From Desulfovibrio sp. (GTDB taxonomy: Bacteria; Desulfobacterota; Desulfovibrionia; Desulfovibrionales; Desulfovibrionaceae): a DNA stretch of 64,000 nt. The stretch spans positions 1 to 64,000 of the forward strand of contig JAISTH010000009.1 in the NCBI GenBank assembly GCA_031272715.1. Reading direction: 5' to 3'. A model generated the notes under the pieces. It saw only the letters and a list, made by a program, of their open reading frames with translations. It searched no databases and was not told the origin of the DNA. A program made the position numbers and the translations under genes. The first letter of the stretch is position 1, and each line of letters opens with the position of its first letter. Shown here one piece after another: positions 29,248 through 39,425 of this stretch.

Positions 29248-29388
29248 GACGTTGACGCGGCCCGTGGCGCCGACTGGCGCCGGAACCGCCTGGAAAGGAA
29301 GCGGGAAATCTCGGCGGAATGACGAAATATCGTTGTTTACAGTAGCCGATTCGCAATTTCCGGAAGGGACGTCCACGATGGGATCGGT

Positions 29389-30624
29389 TCAGCGCCGCTG
29401 CCTGAGCCAGTCCACGAACATGGACATGCCGCACAATGCCACAGAAAGGGCGCTGACCACGAAGACGCCCCTGTACCCCCACCCCAGATGGACCACGACC
29501 CCGCCGACCAGAGGCGCCATCATCCCCGCGGCGTCGAAGGCGGACATCATGATGTTGGAATTGAAGGACCGGTTGGCGGGCGTGGACCTGTCGTAGACCA
29601 CCGAGGCAAGCATCGGGTAGAGCAGCCCCAGCCCCACGCCGTAGCCGAGGGTGCAGGGGATGAAGCTCCAGCCCGGACCGTAGGCCAGACCCAGCATGAC
29701 GCAGCACAGCCCCACGCAGGAAATCGCGATGATGCGATGGTGGGGAAGCGCGTCCAGACGATTGCTGCCAAGCAGACGCACGAAAATGACCGTGAGTGTG
29801 TAGATGGTGAAGAACCAGGCGGGCTGCGCCCCCGTGAGCCTGCCCAGCCCCTTTATGAAGAAGATGGCGAACTGGGTCATGCAGCTGAAGGTGAAGCAGG
29901 CGACGTAGACGCAGGCGAGACCCGAATGCATCAACCCCCGCCAGACGGCCCCTATGGTCATGCCCCCCTCCCGGGTCTCCCCGCCCATGCCGGCGTCCGG
30001 ACTCCTCAGACGGGGCGCCAGAGGGATCAGCAGCAACACCGAGATCACCATCAGCACCGACGTCGATGCGAAGAGCATCGCCTCGTCCTGCAGGAAGGGC
30101 AGGAGCACCTGCTCGGAAAGCGCCGGGATGATGGAAAAGGGCAGCAGGAAGGTGAGGGAGAAGAGGGCGAAGCCGCGGGCGCTCTGTCCCGGGGGGATGC
30201 AGTTCACCAGCACGGCCACTATGCAGCTGGACTGCACGGCGATGGCCGCGCCCTGGAGCAGGCGCAGAAGAAGCACCCACCACATCAGGTGCTCGCCCTC
30301 GACCCACAGATAGCACAGCATGACCAGGACGAGGGTCAACGTGGACAGCATGGAGGCGGGAAGCCTCCCGCGGTTGAGGAAGGCCATGCTGGCCAGCGGC
30401 CTCCCCAGCAGCACCATGAGGAACATCGAGGAGATCAGCATGCCACGCCAGCCTGGCGCGATGGCGACGCTCTCCAGCCACTGCTCGAAGCAGTAGAACA
30501 CGGCGACGTTGCTGTTGCTGAACATCGCCACGATGAAGAGGAACATGAAGTCGCGGGTCAGAAGCCTCTCGCCGGGAACGCACGACGGGAGGTGCGGGGG
30601 CGGCAGACCCAGTGTCCGTGCCAT
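29389..30624 (-). CDS. MFS transporter
   Basis: 12-TM hydrophobic pattern; PPGQSARGFALFSLTFLLP, YDRSTPANRSFNSNIM. Confidence 0.8.
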   Translation of the reverse strand: MARTLGLPPPHLPSCVPGERLLTRDFMFLFIVAMFSNSNVAVFYCFEQWLESVAIAPGWRGMLISSMFLMVLLGRPLASMAFLNRGRLPASMLSTLTLVLVMLCYLWVEGEHLMWWVLLLRLLQGAAIAVQSSCIVAVLVNCIPPGQSARGFALFSLTFLLPFSIIPALSEQVLLPFLQDEAMLFASTSVLMVISVLLLIPLAPRLRSPDAGMGGETREGGMTIGAVWRGLMHSGLACVYVACFTFSCMTQFAIFFIKGLGRLTGAQPAWFFTIYTLTVIFVRLLGSNRLDALPHHRIIAISCVGLCCVMLGLAYGPGWSFIPCTLGYGVGLGLLYPMLASVVYDRSTPANRSFNSNIMMSAFDAAGMMAPLVGGVVVHLGWGYRGVFVVSALSVALCGMSMFVDWLRQRR

Positions 30625-30761
30625 GGCGCGTCAAACCTCCCCGGCCACGTCGTCGCCGCGGCCGGGATCTCGTTGGGGGACGGGAACCTTCCCGGATGTT
30701 CCGCCAAGGAACGGGCGGCACCTCCGGATGCAGCAAAACCGGGAATTTCCGCGACCCTCAG

Positions 30762-33329
30762 TCAGTGATACTCGCCGCGGAGAAACTTGTCAGCGAATAT
30801 CTTCACGGCCGCATCGTCCACCATGAGCATGTCCATCTGCCGCGTCATGATGAGCAGACGCCCTATCTGGTCCAGGCGGGGGCAGATCGCGCTCCTGTGG
30901 TACTTCTGGAAGCGGCCCCGCATCCTGTCCCCCAGCACCTCCACGGCGAAGCCGAGTTCCGCGAGGATCAGGGCGATGCACCGCGCCCGCCTGGATCGCC
31001 GCTCGTCCCCGGCGGCCCCGCCCGCGAACTCGAAGCGGATGTAGTTCTTGCTCAGGCTGTCGCCGCACCAGGTGTCCACGATGGCGTAATGGTAGCCTAT
31101 CCTCGAGGAGAAGTTCAGGTAGCGGTCCGAGACGATGGCGTAGCTCCTGTCCCCGAACCGCGCCCCGCATTCCATGTTGACGCCGGCGAGGCTCTTCCCC
31201 ATGACGGACATGAACCCCCGCATGTTGACGGGGCGGGGGCCACTGGGCTGCACGTCGGGGTTGAGCATGCCGTCCAGCACGTGCTTGAAGGGGACGCTCA
31301 GTATCTGGTCCACCCTCACCGTCGACCCCACCCCCTCCGCAAGCCCGCCGCCCATATCGATGACGTGGAGATCCAGGGGCACCGGGCAGACGAGCTTCGC
31401 GGCGAAGCCCCCCTCATGCCCCGAGACGCTGTCGGACAGCTTGAACATGGCGGCGTAGCTGCGCTCGTGGACGTACCGCATGATGTCGTGCAGGGACGTG
31501 CAGTTCTCCGGGACGAAGTTTTCCGACTGCGGATCCACCAGATGCAGGGGCAGTATGAGGGACGCGACCCTGCGCAGCAGCGCCAGGGCAGGGGTGTCCA
31601 CCTTGGGCTGGCGGCGCTGGAGCCGGAGGGCCAGGAGTTCCGGCACCTCCCCCTCGAAGATGCGGCCGCCCAGGGCGTCCACCGTCACGATCGTCCCCTC
31701 CCGCAACTTCTCCTGGGCTCCCGGCAGGTTCATCACCGTGGGGACGCCGAACTCCCGGCACAGGGAGGCCATGTGCCCCGTCAGGCTCCCGGTCTCGGCG
31801 ATGATGGCCGCGGCCCTGCGCATGGCCGACATGGCCTTGGGAGAGGAATGGGGCAGCAGCATCACCGCCCCTTCCGGGAAATGGGCCATGTCCCCGTCCG
31901 GATCCATGGGGAAGATGGCGCCGCAGGCCACGCCCTTGGCCGCGACCTCCCCGCCCTCCAGCAGGGGCCGCACGTGCCCCACCGCCGGCGGGGTCACGTC
32001 GATGGCCGTGTCCAGGCCCATGGGCCGCGTCTGGAGCAGCACGATCCTCCCCTGCCCGTCCACGGCCCACTCCACGTCCTGGGGATACTGGTAGTGGTGC
32101 TCCAGGGAGAGGGCCATGGAGGCGATCTCCTTCACCTGGGCGGACGTGAGGCACGGAACGTCCCTGATCTCCTCCGGCGTCGGACGCACCCTGCGCTCGA
32201 CCCGATCCCCGTCCAGTTCCACCACGTGCATCGCCGACTTCAGGGCGATGCGCTCCTCCACCACCTTCCGCGTGGCCCGGGAGACCTGCCAGCTGTCCGA
32301 CTGGAGCGACCCGTCCACCAATCCCTCGCCCAGCCCCCAGACGCCGTTTATGAGCACGCAGTTGGAACGCAGGTCCACGGGATGGCGGGAAAATGCCACG
32401 CCGGCCGCCTTGGCGTCCACCATCTCGCAGCAGCACATCCCCATGCCCACGGGATCCAGACTGAAGCCGTTGGCCAGCTTGTAGGTCAGCACCCGCTCGG
32501 AGAACATGCTGGCCAGCACCTGCTTGAAGGCCAACGGCAGATCCTCGCGCCGGACGCCCATGACGCTCAGGTACTGACCGGAGAAGGAAAGACCCCCGTC
32601 CTCGGAGACTGCGCTCGAGCGCAGGGCGCAAAGCGTCGTCTCCCCGCCGAAGACCGCGTCCCAACCTCCCTGAAGCGCCCGGAGCACCTCCTCGGGGACC
32701 TTGGCCTCCATGATGCGGCCGGACAGCATGCATGAGGCGTCGGCCACGGTCTGGGGCCTGTCGGCGTCGATCTCCCGCAGGCAGGCGTACAGATCCCGCA
32801 GCAGCCCATGGTTGCGCAGCAAAAGGAGCGTTCCGGCCAGCGTCGTGACGGCGAAGCCCTTGGGAACGGGCATGTCCGCCATGTTGCGCAGTTCGCCGAG
32901 GTTCGCGTTCTTCCCCCCGACGCTGTAGGCCATGCTGGCGTCCACCTCGGAAAGGGAGAGGGTGATCGCGTTCACGTCCCCCTTCTCCTTGCGCTCGATC
33001 TCCCCCTCTATGCGTCCGCCGATGCTCCGGGCGATCTCCAGGATGGCCGTCTCGTCCCTCGTGGAGAGATCCCCGAGGCATTCCGCCATGCGTTCGCATT
33101 GCAGGATGGCCTTGCGCGTCTCGCCCCTGAGGTGACTCATGTCCAGGGGGCGCTCGCCCGACTGGGCGGCGTCGAGGGCCGCCATGATGTCCGCGAGATC
33201 CGCGTTCGCCTGCAGGAGTTCGTTGAAGCGGGCATAGCGCTTCCTGAAGGCCGCCATCGCCGTCTCGCGATCGATGGTCGGCCCCCAGCCGGCCACCTTC
33301 CTGCACCAGTCGATGATTCCCATGGTCAC
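30762..33329 (-). CDS. PEP/pyruvate-binding and PEP-utilising mobile-domain protein with atypical C-terminal region
   Basis: SVGGKNANLGEL, ALRSSAVSEDGGLSFSGQY, ETGSLTGHMASLCREFGVPTV; C-terminal about 270 aa not recognised as a PEP TIM barrel. Confidence 0.75.
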   Translation of the reverse strand: MTMGIIDWCRKVAGWGPTIDRETAMAAFRKRYARFNELLQANADLADIMAALDAAQSGERPLDMSHLRGETRKAILQCERMAECLGDLSTRDETAILEIARSIGGRIEGEIERKEKGDVNAITLSLSEVDASMAYSVGGKNANLGELRNMADMPVPKGFAVTTLAGTLLLLRNHGLLRDLYACLREIDADRPQTVADASCMLSGRIMEAKVPEEVLRALQGGWDAVFGGETTLCALRSSAVSEDGGLSFSGQYLSVMGVRREDLPLAFKQVLASMFSERVLTYKLANGFSLDPVGMGMCCCEMVDAKAAGVAFSRHPVDLRSNCVLINGVWGLGEGLVDGSLQSDSWQVSRATRKVVEERIALKSAMHVVELDGDRVERRVRPTPEEIRDVPCLTSAQVKEIASMALSLEHHYQYPQDVEWAVDGQGRIVLLQTRPMGLDTAIDVTPPAVGHVRPLLEGGEVAAKGVACGAIFPMDPDGDMAHFPEGAVMLLPHSSPKAMSAMRRAAAIIAETGSLTGHMASLCREFGVPTVMNLPGAQEKLREGTIVTVDALGGRIFEGEVPELLALRLQRRQPKVDTPALALLRRVASLILPLHLVDPQSENFVPENCTSLHDIMRYVHERSYAAMFKLSDSVSGHEGGFAAKLVCPVPLDLHVIDMGGGLAEGVGSTVRVDQILSVPFKHVLDGMLNPDVQPSGPRPVNMRGFMSVMGKSLAGVNMECGARFGDRSYAIVSDRYLNFSSRIGYHYAIVDTWCGDSLSKNYIRFEFAGGAAGDERRSRRARCIALILAELGFAVEVLGDRMRGRFQKYHRSAICPRLDQIGRLLIMTRQMDMLMVDDAAVKIFADKFLRGEYH

Positions 33330-33411
33330 CTTGCAAAATCGCCGTTGCGTTCAAGTTCCGGCGACGGGAAGCCCCATCGCCACGCCGGCCGCTCCCGCAC
33401 GGGGAGATCCG

Positions 33412-35946
33412 TCAACCCGTGGACGCCAGCAGGGTCCGGTCCGGAAAGGGCGGGTAGAGATACTCGTCGTCGGACTTCCTGTGCACCACGACGTACCTCA
33501 GCGCGGGCCCCTTGCCCTTCTTGCGCACGTACCCCGCACGGACCAAGGCCTGCAGGTCGTACTGGGCGGTGCGCATGGATATCCCGCTCTCCGCCATGTC
33601 CTGATACTCCTGCCGGCTGACGCTGCCCCGCTCCCTGAGCTTGTCCAGCATGGCGCGCTGCCGCGCGTTGAGACCGTCGGGGCTCTCCTCGGGCTGGACG
33701 CGGGGGGGCGGAGGCGGGGCGGCGGCCTGGGGACGCTCCGTCTCAGGGACGGGGGCCGCCTGCTCGCCGATGTCGATGCGGATGTCCTCGGCCTGGATGA
33801 TCTCCCCCTCGCAGAAGGTGAAGGCGCTGGTGAGGATGTTCTGGAACTCCCGCACGTTGCCCGGCCAGTCGTGGGCCAGGAGCTTCTCCATCGCCCCCCG
33901 GCTGATCCTGGGCATGGCGCCGCGCACTCCGGGCATGCGGGACTTGAGGGCCTCGGCCAGACAGTGGACGAGCAGGGCGGGAATGTCCTCCTTGCGGTCC
34001 CGGAGAGGCGGCGTGCGCAGGGTTATGACCGCGAGCCTGTAGTAGAGATCCTCCCTGAAGCCGCCGGATCCGCCGAGGAGTTCCGCATTCGTGGCGGCGA
34101 TGATGCGCGTGTCGAAGGGGACGTCGTAGTCGGCCCCCAGGGGCTTCACGCGTCTCGTGGACAGGGTGCGCAGCAGCGCCTGCTGGACCTTGGGGGCCGC
34201 GTTGCCCACCTCGTCCAGCATGAGGGTCCCCCCTTCCGCGGCCAGGAAGGCCCCCTTCCGGGGATTCTTCGCCTCGGTGAAGGCGCCCTTCACGTGTCCG
34301 AAGAGGGTGTCCATGAGCAGTCCCTCGTCCAGCGCGCCGCAGTTGATGGTGATGAAGGGGCCCCCGGAACGCTGGCTCAGCCTGTGGACCGCCTCCGAGA
34401 CGAGTTCCTTGCCCGTGCCCGTCTCGCCGATGACCAGCACGTCCGCCGTGGACTGGGCGGCCTTGCGGATGTGCTCCTGCAGGGCGAGAATCGCCGGCGA
34501 GTAGCCGACGAGTCCCGTGGGCGGGACGTCCTCGGGATCCGGCAGGTCCTCCACCGGCTCGCGGAGGGACTGGGCGCTTTCCATCTCCTCCCGGGACAGC
34601 CGGTCCTCCAGGACCGTCCGCAGGCGCTCCAGCAGCGCGTTCACCAGGACGACCAGCCTGCCCAGTCCGTCGACCCCTCCGGACACGTCCAGAGGTTCCA
34701 GGCCGTTGCGCTGCTGCCGTTCCTGCAGGGCGGCGACAATCCGCAGCAGCTGCGCGTCCACGCGCCGCCCCGTCCACCAGAGACACGCCCCGGCCAGCAG
34801 AAGTCCCGCCAGTCCTCCGAGGACGAAAAGCCCCAGCATTTGCACTTCGGTCCGGGACGCGGTCAGGGAGGCGTCAAGGATCGCTATGCCGCCGATCACG
34901 GCGGGAGTGGATTCCGCATCCTGGGCGAATGCCACGGGGGCATAGCTCACCCCTTCCACGTGTATCGGCCCGTCGCCCCAGAACCCTTCGGCGTCCGAGC
35001 CCACGGCGATGCGCCCCTGCCTGCCGCTCTGCACCTCCGCCACCATCGTCCAGTAGCGCAGATACTCGGAGCCGGGGCGGAAGGCCTGGGCGTAGCCGCT
35101 TCTGCCGAAATCCCCCCTGAACCCTCCCCGCACCGCGTCCAGGCCGATGGAGACGTCGCGCAGGGTTGCGGGATTCTCGGACTGGAACAGCATCCAACCG
35201 TCCCTGTCGAAGAAGAAGCACCTGGCCGTCGCCTCCCTCCCCTCCTCCGTCCGTTGCGCGATGGGGGGGGCGTAGACGGAGACGAGATCCCGCAGCATCG
35301 CCATGTCCACGGACAGTATGAGGATGCCCCTGTAGTGGCCCTCGGCGTCATGGATGGGAGTGGAGAGCCGGATGACGTGGAAGCTCGTGCTGGAGACCTG
35401 GTTCTCCTGGGGGACCAGGGAGTAGGTCACTTCGAGGGGCTGGCTGATGGCCACCTTGCCGGGCTGCTGCATGGTGCTGAGGTTGTGGAAGGGGCCCATG
35501 GGCGCCCCCAGGGCCACGTCGCTGGGTATCGCCACGACCTCGCCGCCGCCGCAGTTGAGCAGGACGTAGCAGTCCTCCTGCCGCAACCCCAGATACGCGA
35601 CCTCCCTGAAACGGTTGGGGTCGGCCCGGGTGCGCTGTTTCATGCGGCGCACCATGGAACTCTGGTCGAGAGGTCCCGCTGCGAGAACGAGAAGACTGTT
35701 GCGCGATTCCTGCAACACCTGCTCCAGGGCCAGCCCCATGGTCCTCGCCTGGAGGTTGAAGCCCGTGGCGATGGCTCCGGAGACCATGCGGTCCGTCTGC
35801 CTGCCGGCGACGCAGAACAGCAGCGTCAGCACCAGGGCCAGCAGCGGCAGGCACATCAGGAGCAGACGGTTGACGAAGCTCCTGTTCAGGATGTTGGAGA
35901 GGGTGTCCAGCGAACTGCCGCCGACCACCGGTCCGAAGATGCGCAT
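33412..35946 (-). CDS. sigma54-dependent regulator with N-terminal periplasmic sensor (Cache-like)
   Basis: N-terminal TM, extracellular region, second TM (FVLGGLAGLLLAGACLW), GETGTGKELVSEAVH, GAFTEA, LLAHDWPGNVREFQN. Confidence 0.85.
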   Translation of the reverse strand: MRIFGPVVGGSSLDTLSNILNRSFVNRLLLMCLPLLALVLTLLFCVAGRQTDRMVSGAIATGFNLQARTMGLALEQVLQESRNSLLVLAAGPLDQSSMVRRMKQRTRADPNRFREVAYLGLRQEDCYVLLNCGGGEVVAIPSDVALGAPMGPFHNLSTMQQPGKVAISQPLEVTYSLVPQENQVSSTSFHVIRLSTPIHDAEGHYRGILILSVDMAMLRDLVSVYAPPIAQRTEEGREATARCFFFDRDGWMLFQSENPATLRDVSIGLDAVRGGFRGDFGRSGYAQAFRPGSEYLRYWTMVAEVQSGRQGRIAVGSDAEGFWGDGPIHVEGVSYAPVAFAQDAESTPAVIGGIAILDASLTASRTEVQMLGLFVLGGLAGLLLAGACLWWTGRRVDAQLLRIVAALQERQQRNGLEPLDVSGGVDGLGRLVVLVNALLERLRTVLEDRLSREEMESAQSLREPVEDLPDPEDVPPTGLVGYSPAILALQEHIRKAAQSTADVLVIGETGTGKELVSEAVHRLSQRSGGPFITINCGALDEGLLMDTLFGHVKGAFTEAKNPRKGAFLAAEGGTLMLDEVGNAAPKVQQALLRTLSTRRVKPLGADYDVPFDTRIIAATNAELLGGSGGFREDLYYRLAVITLRTPPLRDRKEDIPALLVHCLAEALKSRMPGVRGAMPRISRGAMEKLLAHDWPGNVREFQNILTSAFTFCEGEIIQAEDIRIDIGEQAAPVPETERPQAAAPPPPPRVQPEESPDGLNARQRAMLDKLRERGSVSRQEYQDMAESGISMRTAQYDLQALVRAGYVRKKGKGPALRYVVVHRKSDDEYLYPPFPDRTLLASTG

Positions 35947-36084
35947 GTCGTCCTCCGGGGTTGGCCGATAAACGCGCAAAAATCGTGCATCACACCGTAT
36001 GCCACAGATGAGATAATCCCGCAAGCCCTTGCGATATTTTTCGCGACCCGCCGTCCCGGCCCTCCGGCGGATTGCGCCATTCGG

Positions 36085-36099
36085 CGGCACGCATCTTGC
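36085..36099 (+). promoter_or_regulatory. sigma54-like promoter for the TauE operon
   Basis: CGGCACGCATCTTGC: GGCACG-N4-TTGC with correct -24/-12 spacing. Confidence 0.6.
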
Positions 36100-36220
36100 T
36101 GAGGGCATCGGGATTCTTTTTAGAGAATCTTCCGACCCTGTGTACAAGGGGCAGCAAGTCCCCGCCTGCCCCTTTGGCAAAGCGTTAGCGTTCACGGACA
36201 GCAACTGTTTGGAGGAACCC

Positions 36221-36526
36221 ATGAAGAAAACACGCAGGCTGTGGTTACTGCTGCTGGGCCTGGCCTTGGCCCTGCCACTGCTCGTGCCTTCCCTGGCGGC
36301 CGCCGCCGGCGGCAAGGGAGCGGCCATCGCCATCGTCGCGGACACCCGCGGCCTTGACGGGATCATCGCCTGGTGGGCGGAGATGTACAACGAAAGCCAC
36401 TTCCAGTTCGCGCTGATGACCATGGTCATCATCCCCGTGCTGGGCTGCATCCTGGGCTTTCTCGCCGACATCGTGATGACACACATCGGCATCGACCTCC
36501 ACCACCGCGAACTGGCGGAAAAGTAG
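36221..36526 (+). CDS. small membrane protein upstream of TauE
   Basis: SD AGGAA then ATG; two hydrophobic segments. Confidence 0.65.
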   Translation: MKKTRRLWLLLLGLALALPLLVPSLAAAAGGKGAAIAIVADTRGLDGIIAWWAEMYNESHFQFALMTMVIIPVLGCILGFLADIVMTHIGIDLHHRELAEK

Positions 36527-36545
36527 CCGGAAGGAGCGAGCATCT

Positions 36546-37604
36546 ATGGAATGGTTATACATGCACATGCCCATCTCCGGCGTGGAACTCTTCTGGCCGG
36601 GGCTGATCATCCTTGGTCTCGGCGTCGGCATCATCGGCGGATTCTTCGGTCTGGGCGGGGCCTGGATGGTCACCCCCGGCCTGAACATCCTCGGATTCCC
36701 CATGGCCTTCGCCATCGGGACCGACGTCGCGCAGATGGCCGGGAAGTCCCTGATTTCCACCATGAGACACGGCAAGTTCGGCAACGTCGACTACATTCTG
36801 GGCATAACCATGCTGATCGGCACGATCATCGGCGTGGAGATCGGGGCCCAGATGGTCATGTGGCTGGAGCGCATCGGCAGCGTGGACAAGGTCGTCCGAT
36901 GGCTGTACGTGGTGCTGCTCATCGTCATCGCCTGGATCGTCTTCCATGACGTGGCCCTGCGCAAGAAGAAAGAGCGCGAGGCCCAGGCGCAGAACAGGGA
37001 GATGGACGCCAGCGAGTCCGGCCTCGAATGGGGCAAGCGCCTCCAGGCCATCCGCGTCCCCCCCATGGTCACCTTCAAGCAGGCCGGCGTCCACTGCTCC
37101 ATGTGGCTGCCCATCTGCGTGAGCCTCTTCACCGGCTGGCTGGCCGGCATCCTGGGCATCGGCGGCGGTCTCATCCGCATGCCCGCCCTGGTCTACCTTG
37201 TCGGGTGCCCGACGCACTTGGCCGTGGGCACGGACCTCTTCGAAGTGGCCATCTCCGGCCTCTACGGCGCGGCGTCCTACACCTACAAGGGCCGCACCGA
37301 ACTGCTGGCGGCCATCATCATGCTCTGCGGCGCGGCCGTGGGCGCACAGATCGGCGTCGTCGCGACCAAGTACGTGAAAGGCTACGGCATCCGGATCGTC
37401 TTCGGCCTCGCCGTCATCGGCTGCCTCATCTCCGTTCTGCTGAAGCTCCTCCAGACGGAGCTGCCCGCCATCGGCAACATCCTGGGCATACTGGCCACCG
37501 TCGACGTGCTGGGCTTCGTGAGCCTGATCTCGATCTACATCGCCTGGCAGATGATCTCCGGTGCAAGGGCAGAACTGGCGGCCAAGCGCGCCGCGGGCAA
37601 ATAG
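36546..37604 (+). CDS. TauE/SafE family sulfite exporter-like permease
   Basis: GFFGLGGAWMVTPGLNILGFPMAFAIGTDVAQM and GILGIGGGLIRMPALVYLVGCPTHLAVGTDLFEV repeats. Confidence 0.9.
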   Translation: MEWLYMHMPISGVELFWPGLIILGLGVGIIGGFFGLGGAWMVTPGLNILGFPMAFAIGTDVAQMAGKSLISTMRHGKFGNVDYILGITMLIGTIIGVEIGAQMVMWLERIGSVDKVVRWLYVVLLIVIAWIVFHDVALRKKKEREAQAQNREMDASESGLEWGKRLQAIRVPPMVTFKQAGVHCSMWLPICVSLFTGWLAGILGIGGGLIRMPALVYLVGCPTHLAVGTDLFEVAISGLYGAASYTYKGRTELLAAIIMLCGAAVGAQIGVVATKYVKGYGIRIVFGLAVIGCLISVLLKLLQTELPAIGNILGILATVDVLGFVSLISIYIAWQMISGARAELAAKRAAGK

Positions 37605-37613
37605 GAGGAGACC

Positions 37614-38204
37614 ATGAAGACACGCATACTGATCGTTTCCCTGATGGTCTTCGCCTTCGCCCTCGCCGGGTGCGACCTCAAAGGCGATGTCGAACAGGGC
37701 CGGGCCGTCGCCTTCGAAAGCGGCAAGTCCGTGACCCTCGTCCTCGACAAGATACGGGACGCCAAGGGCAAGAAGGGCGACTACACCGGCGACATCGTGA
37801 CTTACAAGCTCCCGCTTGAGAAGAAAGACATGGGGGCGGATCCCGCCACCGGCTGCCTGCTCAAGATCGACGCCGACAACAGCACCGTGTACGTGTACGA
37901 CAAGAACGAGAAGAAGGTCCGCGCCCTGAAGGTCACCGTCAAGGACAAGGACAACACCATCGACTCCAGGCGTCATCCGAAGGTTGCGGGGAAAAAGTTC
38001 CCCGAGATCAAGGACGGCAACGTCACCGTGTACGCCCCGTCGCAGAAGCTCCTCATCACCTTCACTCCGTCCCAGGAGGACATGGAACTGGGCGATGACA
38101 CGTGGAAGTACGGGGACGAAGTCCGGGTCGCCTTCATGAAGGCCGACAAGACCCAACTCATCAGGCTCATGAACGTCACCAAGACGGACATATTCAAACG
38201 ATAA
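37614..38204 (+). CDS. lipoprotein (DUF4881-like)
   Basis: Lipobox LVFAFALAGCD; co-directional with TauE. Confidence 0.6.
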   Translation: MKTRILIVSLMVFAFALAGCDLKGDVEQGRAVAFESGKSVTLVLDKIRDAKGKKGDYTGDIVTYKLPLEKKDMGADPATGCLLKIDADNSTVYVYDKNEKKVRALKVTVKDKDNTIDSRRHPKVAGKKFPEIKDGNVTVYAPSQKLLITFTPSQEDMELGDDTWKYGDEVRVAFMKADKTQLIRLMNVTKTDIFKR

Positions 38205-38218
38205 CACGCAGCGCCATC

Positions 38219-38251
38219 CCCCGTCCGGCGGAAGCCTTCCGCCGGACGGGG
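38219..38251 (+). terminator. strong GC-rich hairpin after the TauE operon
   Basis: CCCCGTCCGGCGGA-agcct-TCCGCCGGACGGGG perfect 14-bp stem; no clear U-tract. Confidence 0.5.
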
Positions 38252-38280
38252 ACGGCGTCAAGCCTTCCCGGATTCCCGCG

Positions 38281-38586
38281 TTGAACAGCTACAAACAGTC
38301 CCTCTACGTCGGAGCCATCCGCATCGTCGCCAACCTGCTGATGGTGGCGACGGTTTTTTTCAGCATGTACATGGCCTCCCGGAGCGATCTGCCCGCCGAG
38401 GCCGGATTCCTGCTGTGGTTCCTGTGCACCGCAGGCCCCGTCTGGGGGCTTGCGTTCCTAGCGACCCGGTTCGTGCGGCGCAGATTCCCCGCGGAGTACG
38501 AGAGCTTCGTGGAACTTCCCAAGGTGGGCCGTCAGCTGGTGCGCTGGCAGGTGGCCCCGTCCCGGGCCAGGCTCACGCCCCGCTGA
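38281..38586 (+). CDS. small membrane protein
   Basis: TTG start; two TM segments. Confidence 0.5.
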   Translation: MNSYKQSLYVGAIRIVANLLMVATVFFSMYMASRSDLPAEAGFLLWFLCTAGPVWGLAFLATRFVRRRFPAEYESFVELPKVGRQLVRWQVAPSRARLTPR

Positions 38587-39126
38587 AGGGCATCGGTTCC
38601 CTCTTTCCTCCATCTTCCAGGCCCGACTGACGCCTGTCGCGCCGGAAACCGGCAGAGGCGCCCCATCCTTTGACGCGTGCCCTCCATGCCGCGGCTGAAT
38701 CGCACGTGCCCCCACCGGCAATCCGCCACACGGCACGATCGACGGTCATCTGGATGACCGTGCAACGGCGCCGTCCACGCGTCCACATGATGACGGAATC
38801 TGAACGGCGGGCCGGATGCATCACGGCATGTGCGAGTGGTCGCCGGTCTCCGCATTCTGCGCGACATGCATGGTGGAGGACCGCCCTCGCGGGACGCGAG
38901 GAAAGGCCGCCGTCCCCTTGGAGTCGGGCCGATGGCAAGCCAGAGGTTCCGAACGGGCGGGCGGCCATACGCTTGGGGAATCGTGGACCTGTCGGGGGCG
39001 CCGGATTCGCATTTTTGGCATGCGCCCATCACTTGACTTGAGGCACAGGATGGGGCATGGTCTTCTCAGGTTTTCTGAGAGGGCGAAGTCGCGTGCTTGG
39101 CCCCCTTGGCGGGGTGGCCGCCATCC

Positions 39127-39153
39127 CCTCGCAGGGAAGGTTGCCCTGCGAGG
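39127..39153. repeat. 10-bp perfect inverted repeat in long non-coding segment
   Basis: CCTCGCAGGG-aaggttg-CCCTGCGAGG. Confidence 0.6.
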
Positions 39154-39425
39154 CCGAGGCCGGGCCTCTCCGCCAGTCCGCCGCCGCGAAGCGATGGGGC
39201 GTTGCTTGTAGCCAACTTGAACGGCGCCATGGGAGGGTGATCCCCACCCCATCGGGCATCCAAAACTTGTTCCCTTAAGCTGTTGCCAAATGGCGATGCA
39301 CAACGCTCAACTTGACTCAAGCATACGGGACATGAATTCTCTCAGTGCCTAGACACGGTAACGACACTTATTTCAAATGATCCTCAAGAGAATTGAAAAA
39401 TAAATGTATATGAGGAGCGACTCTG

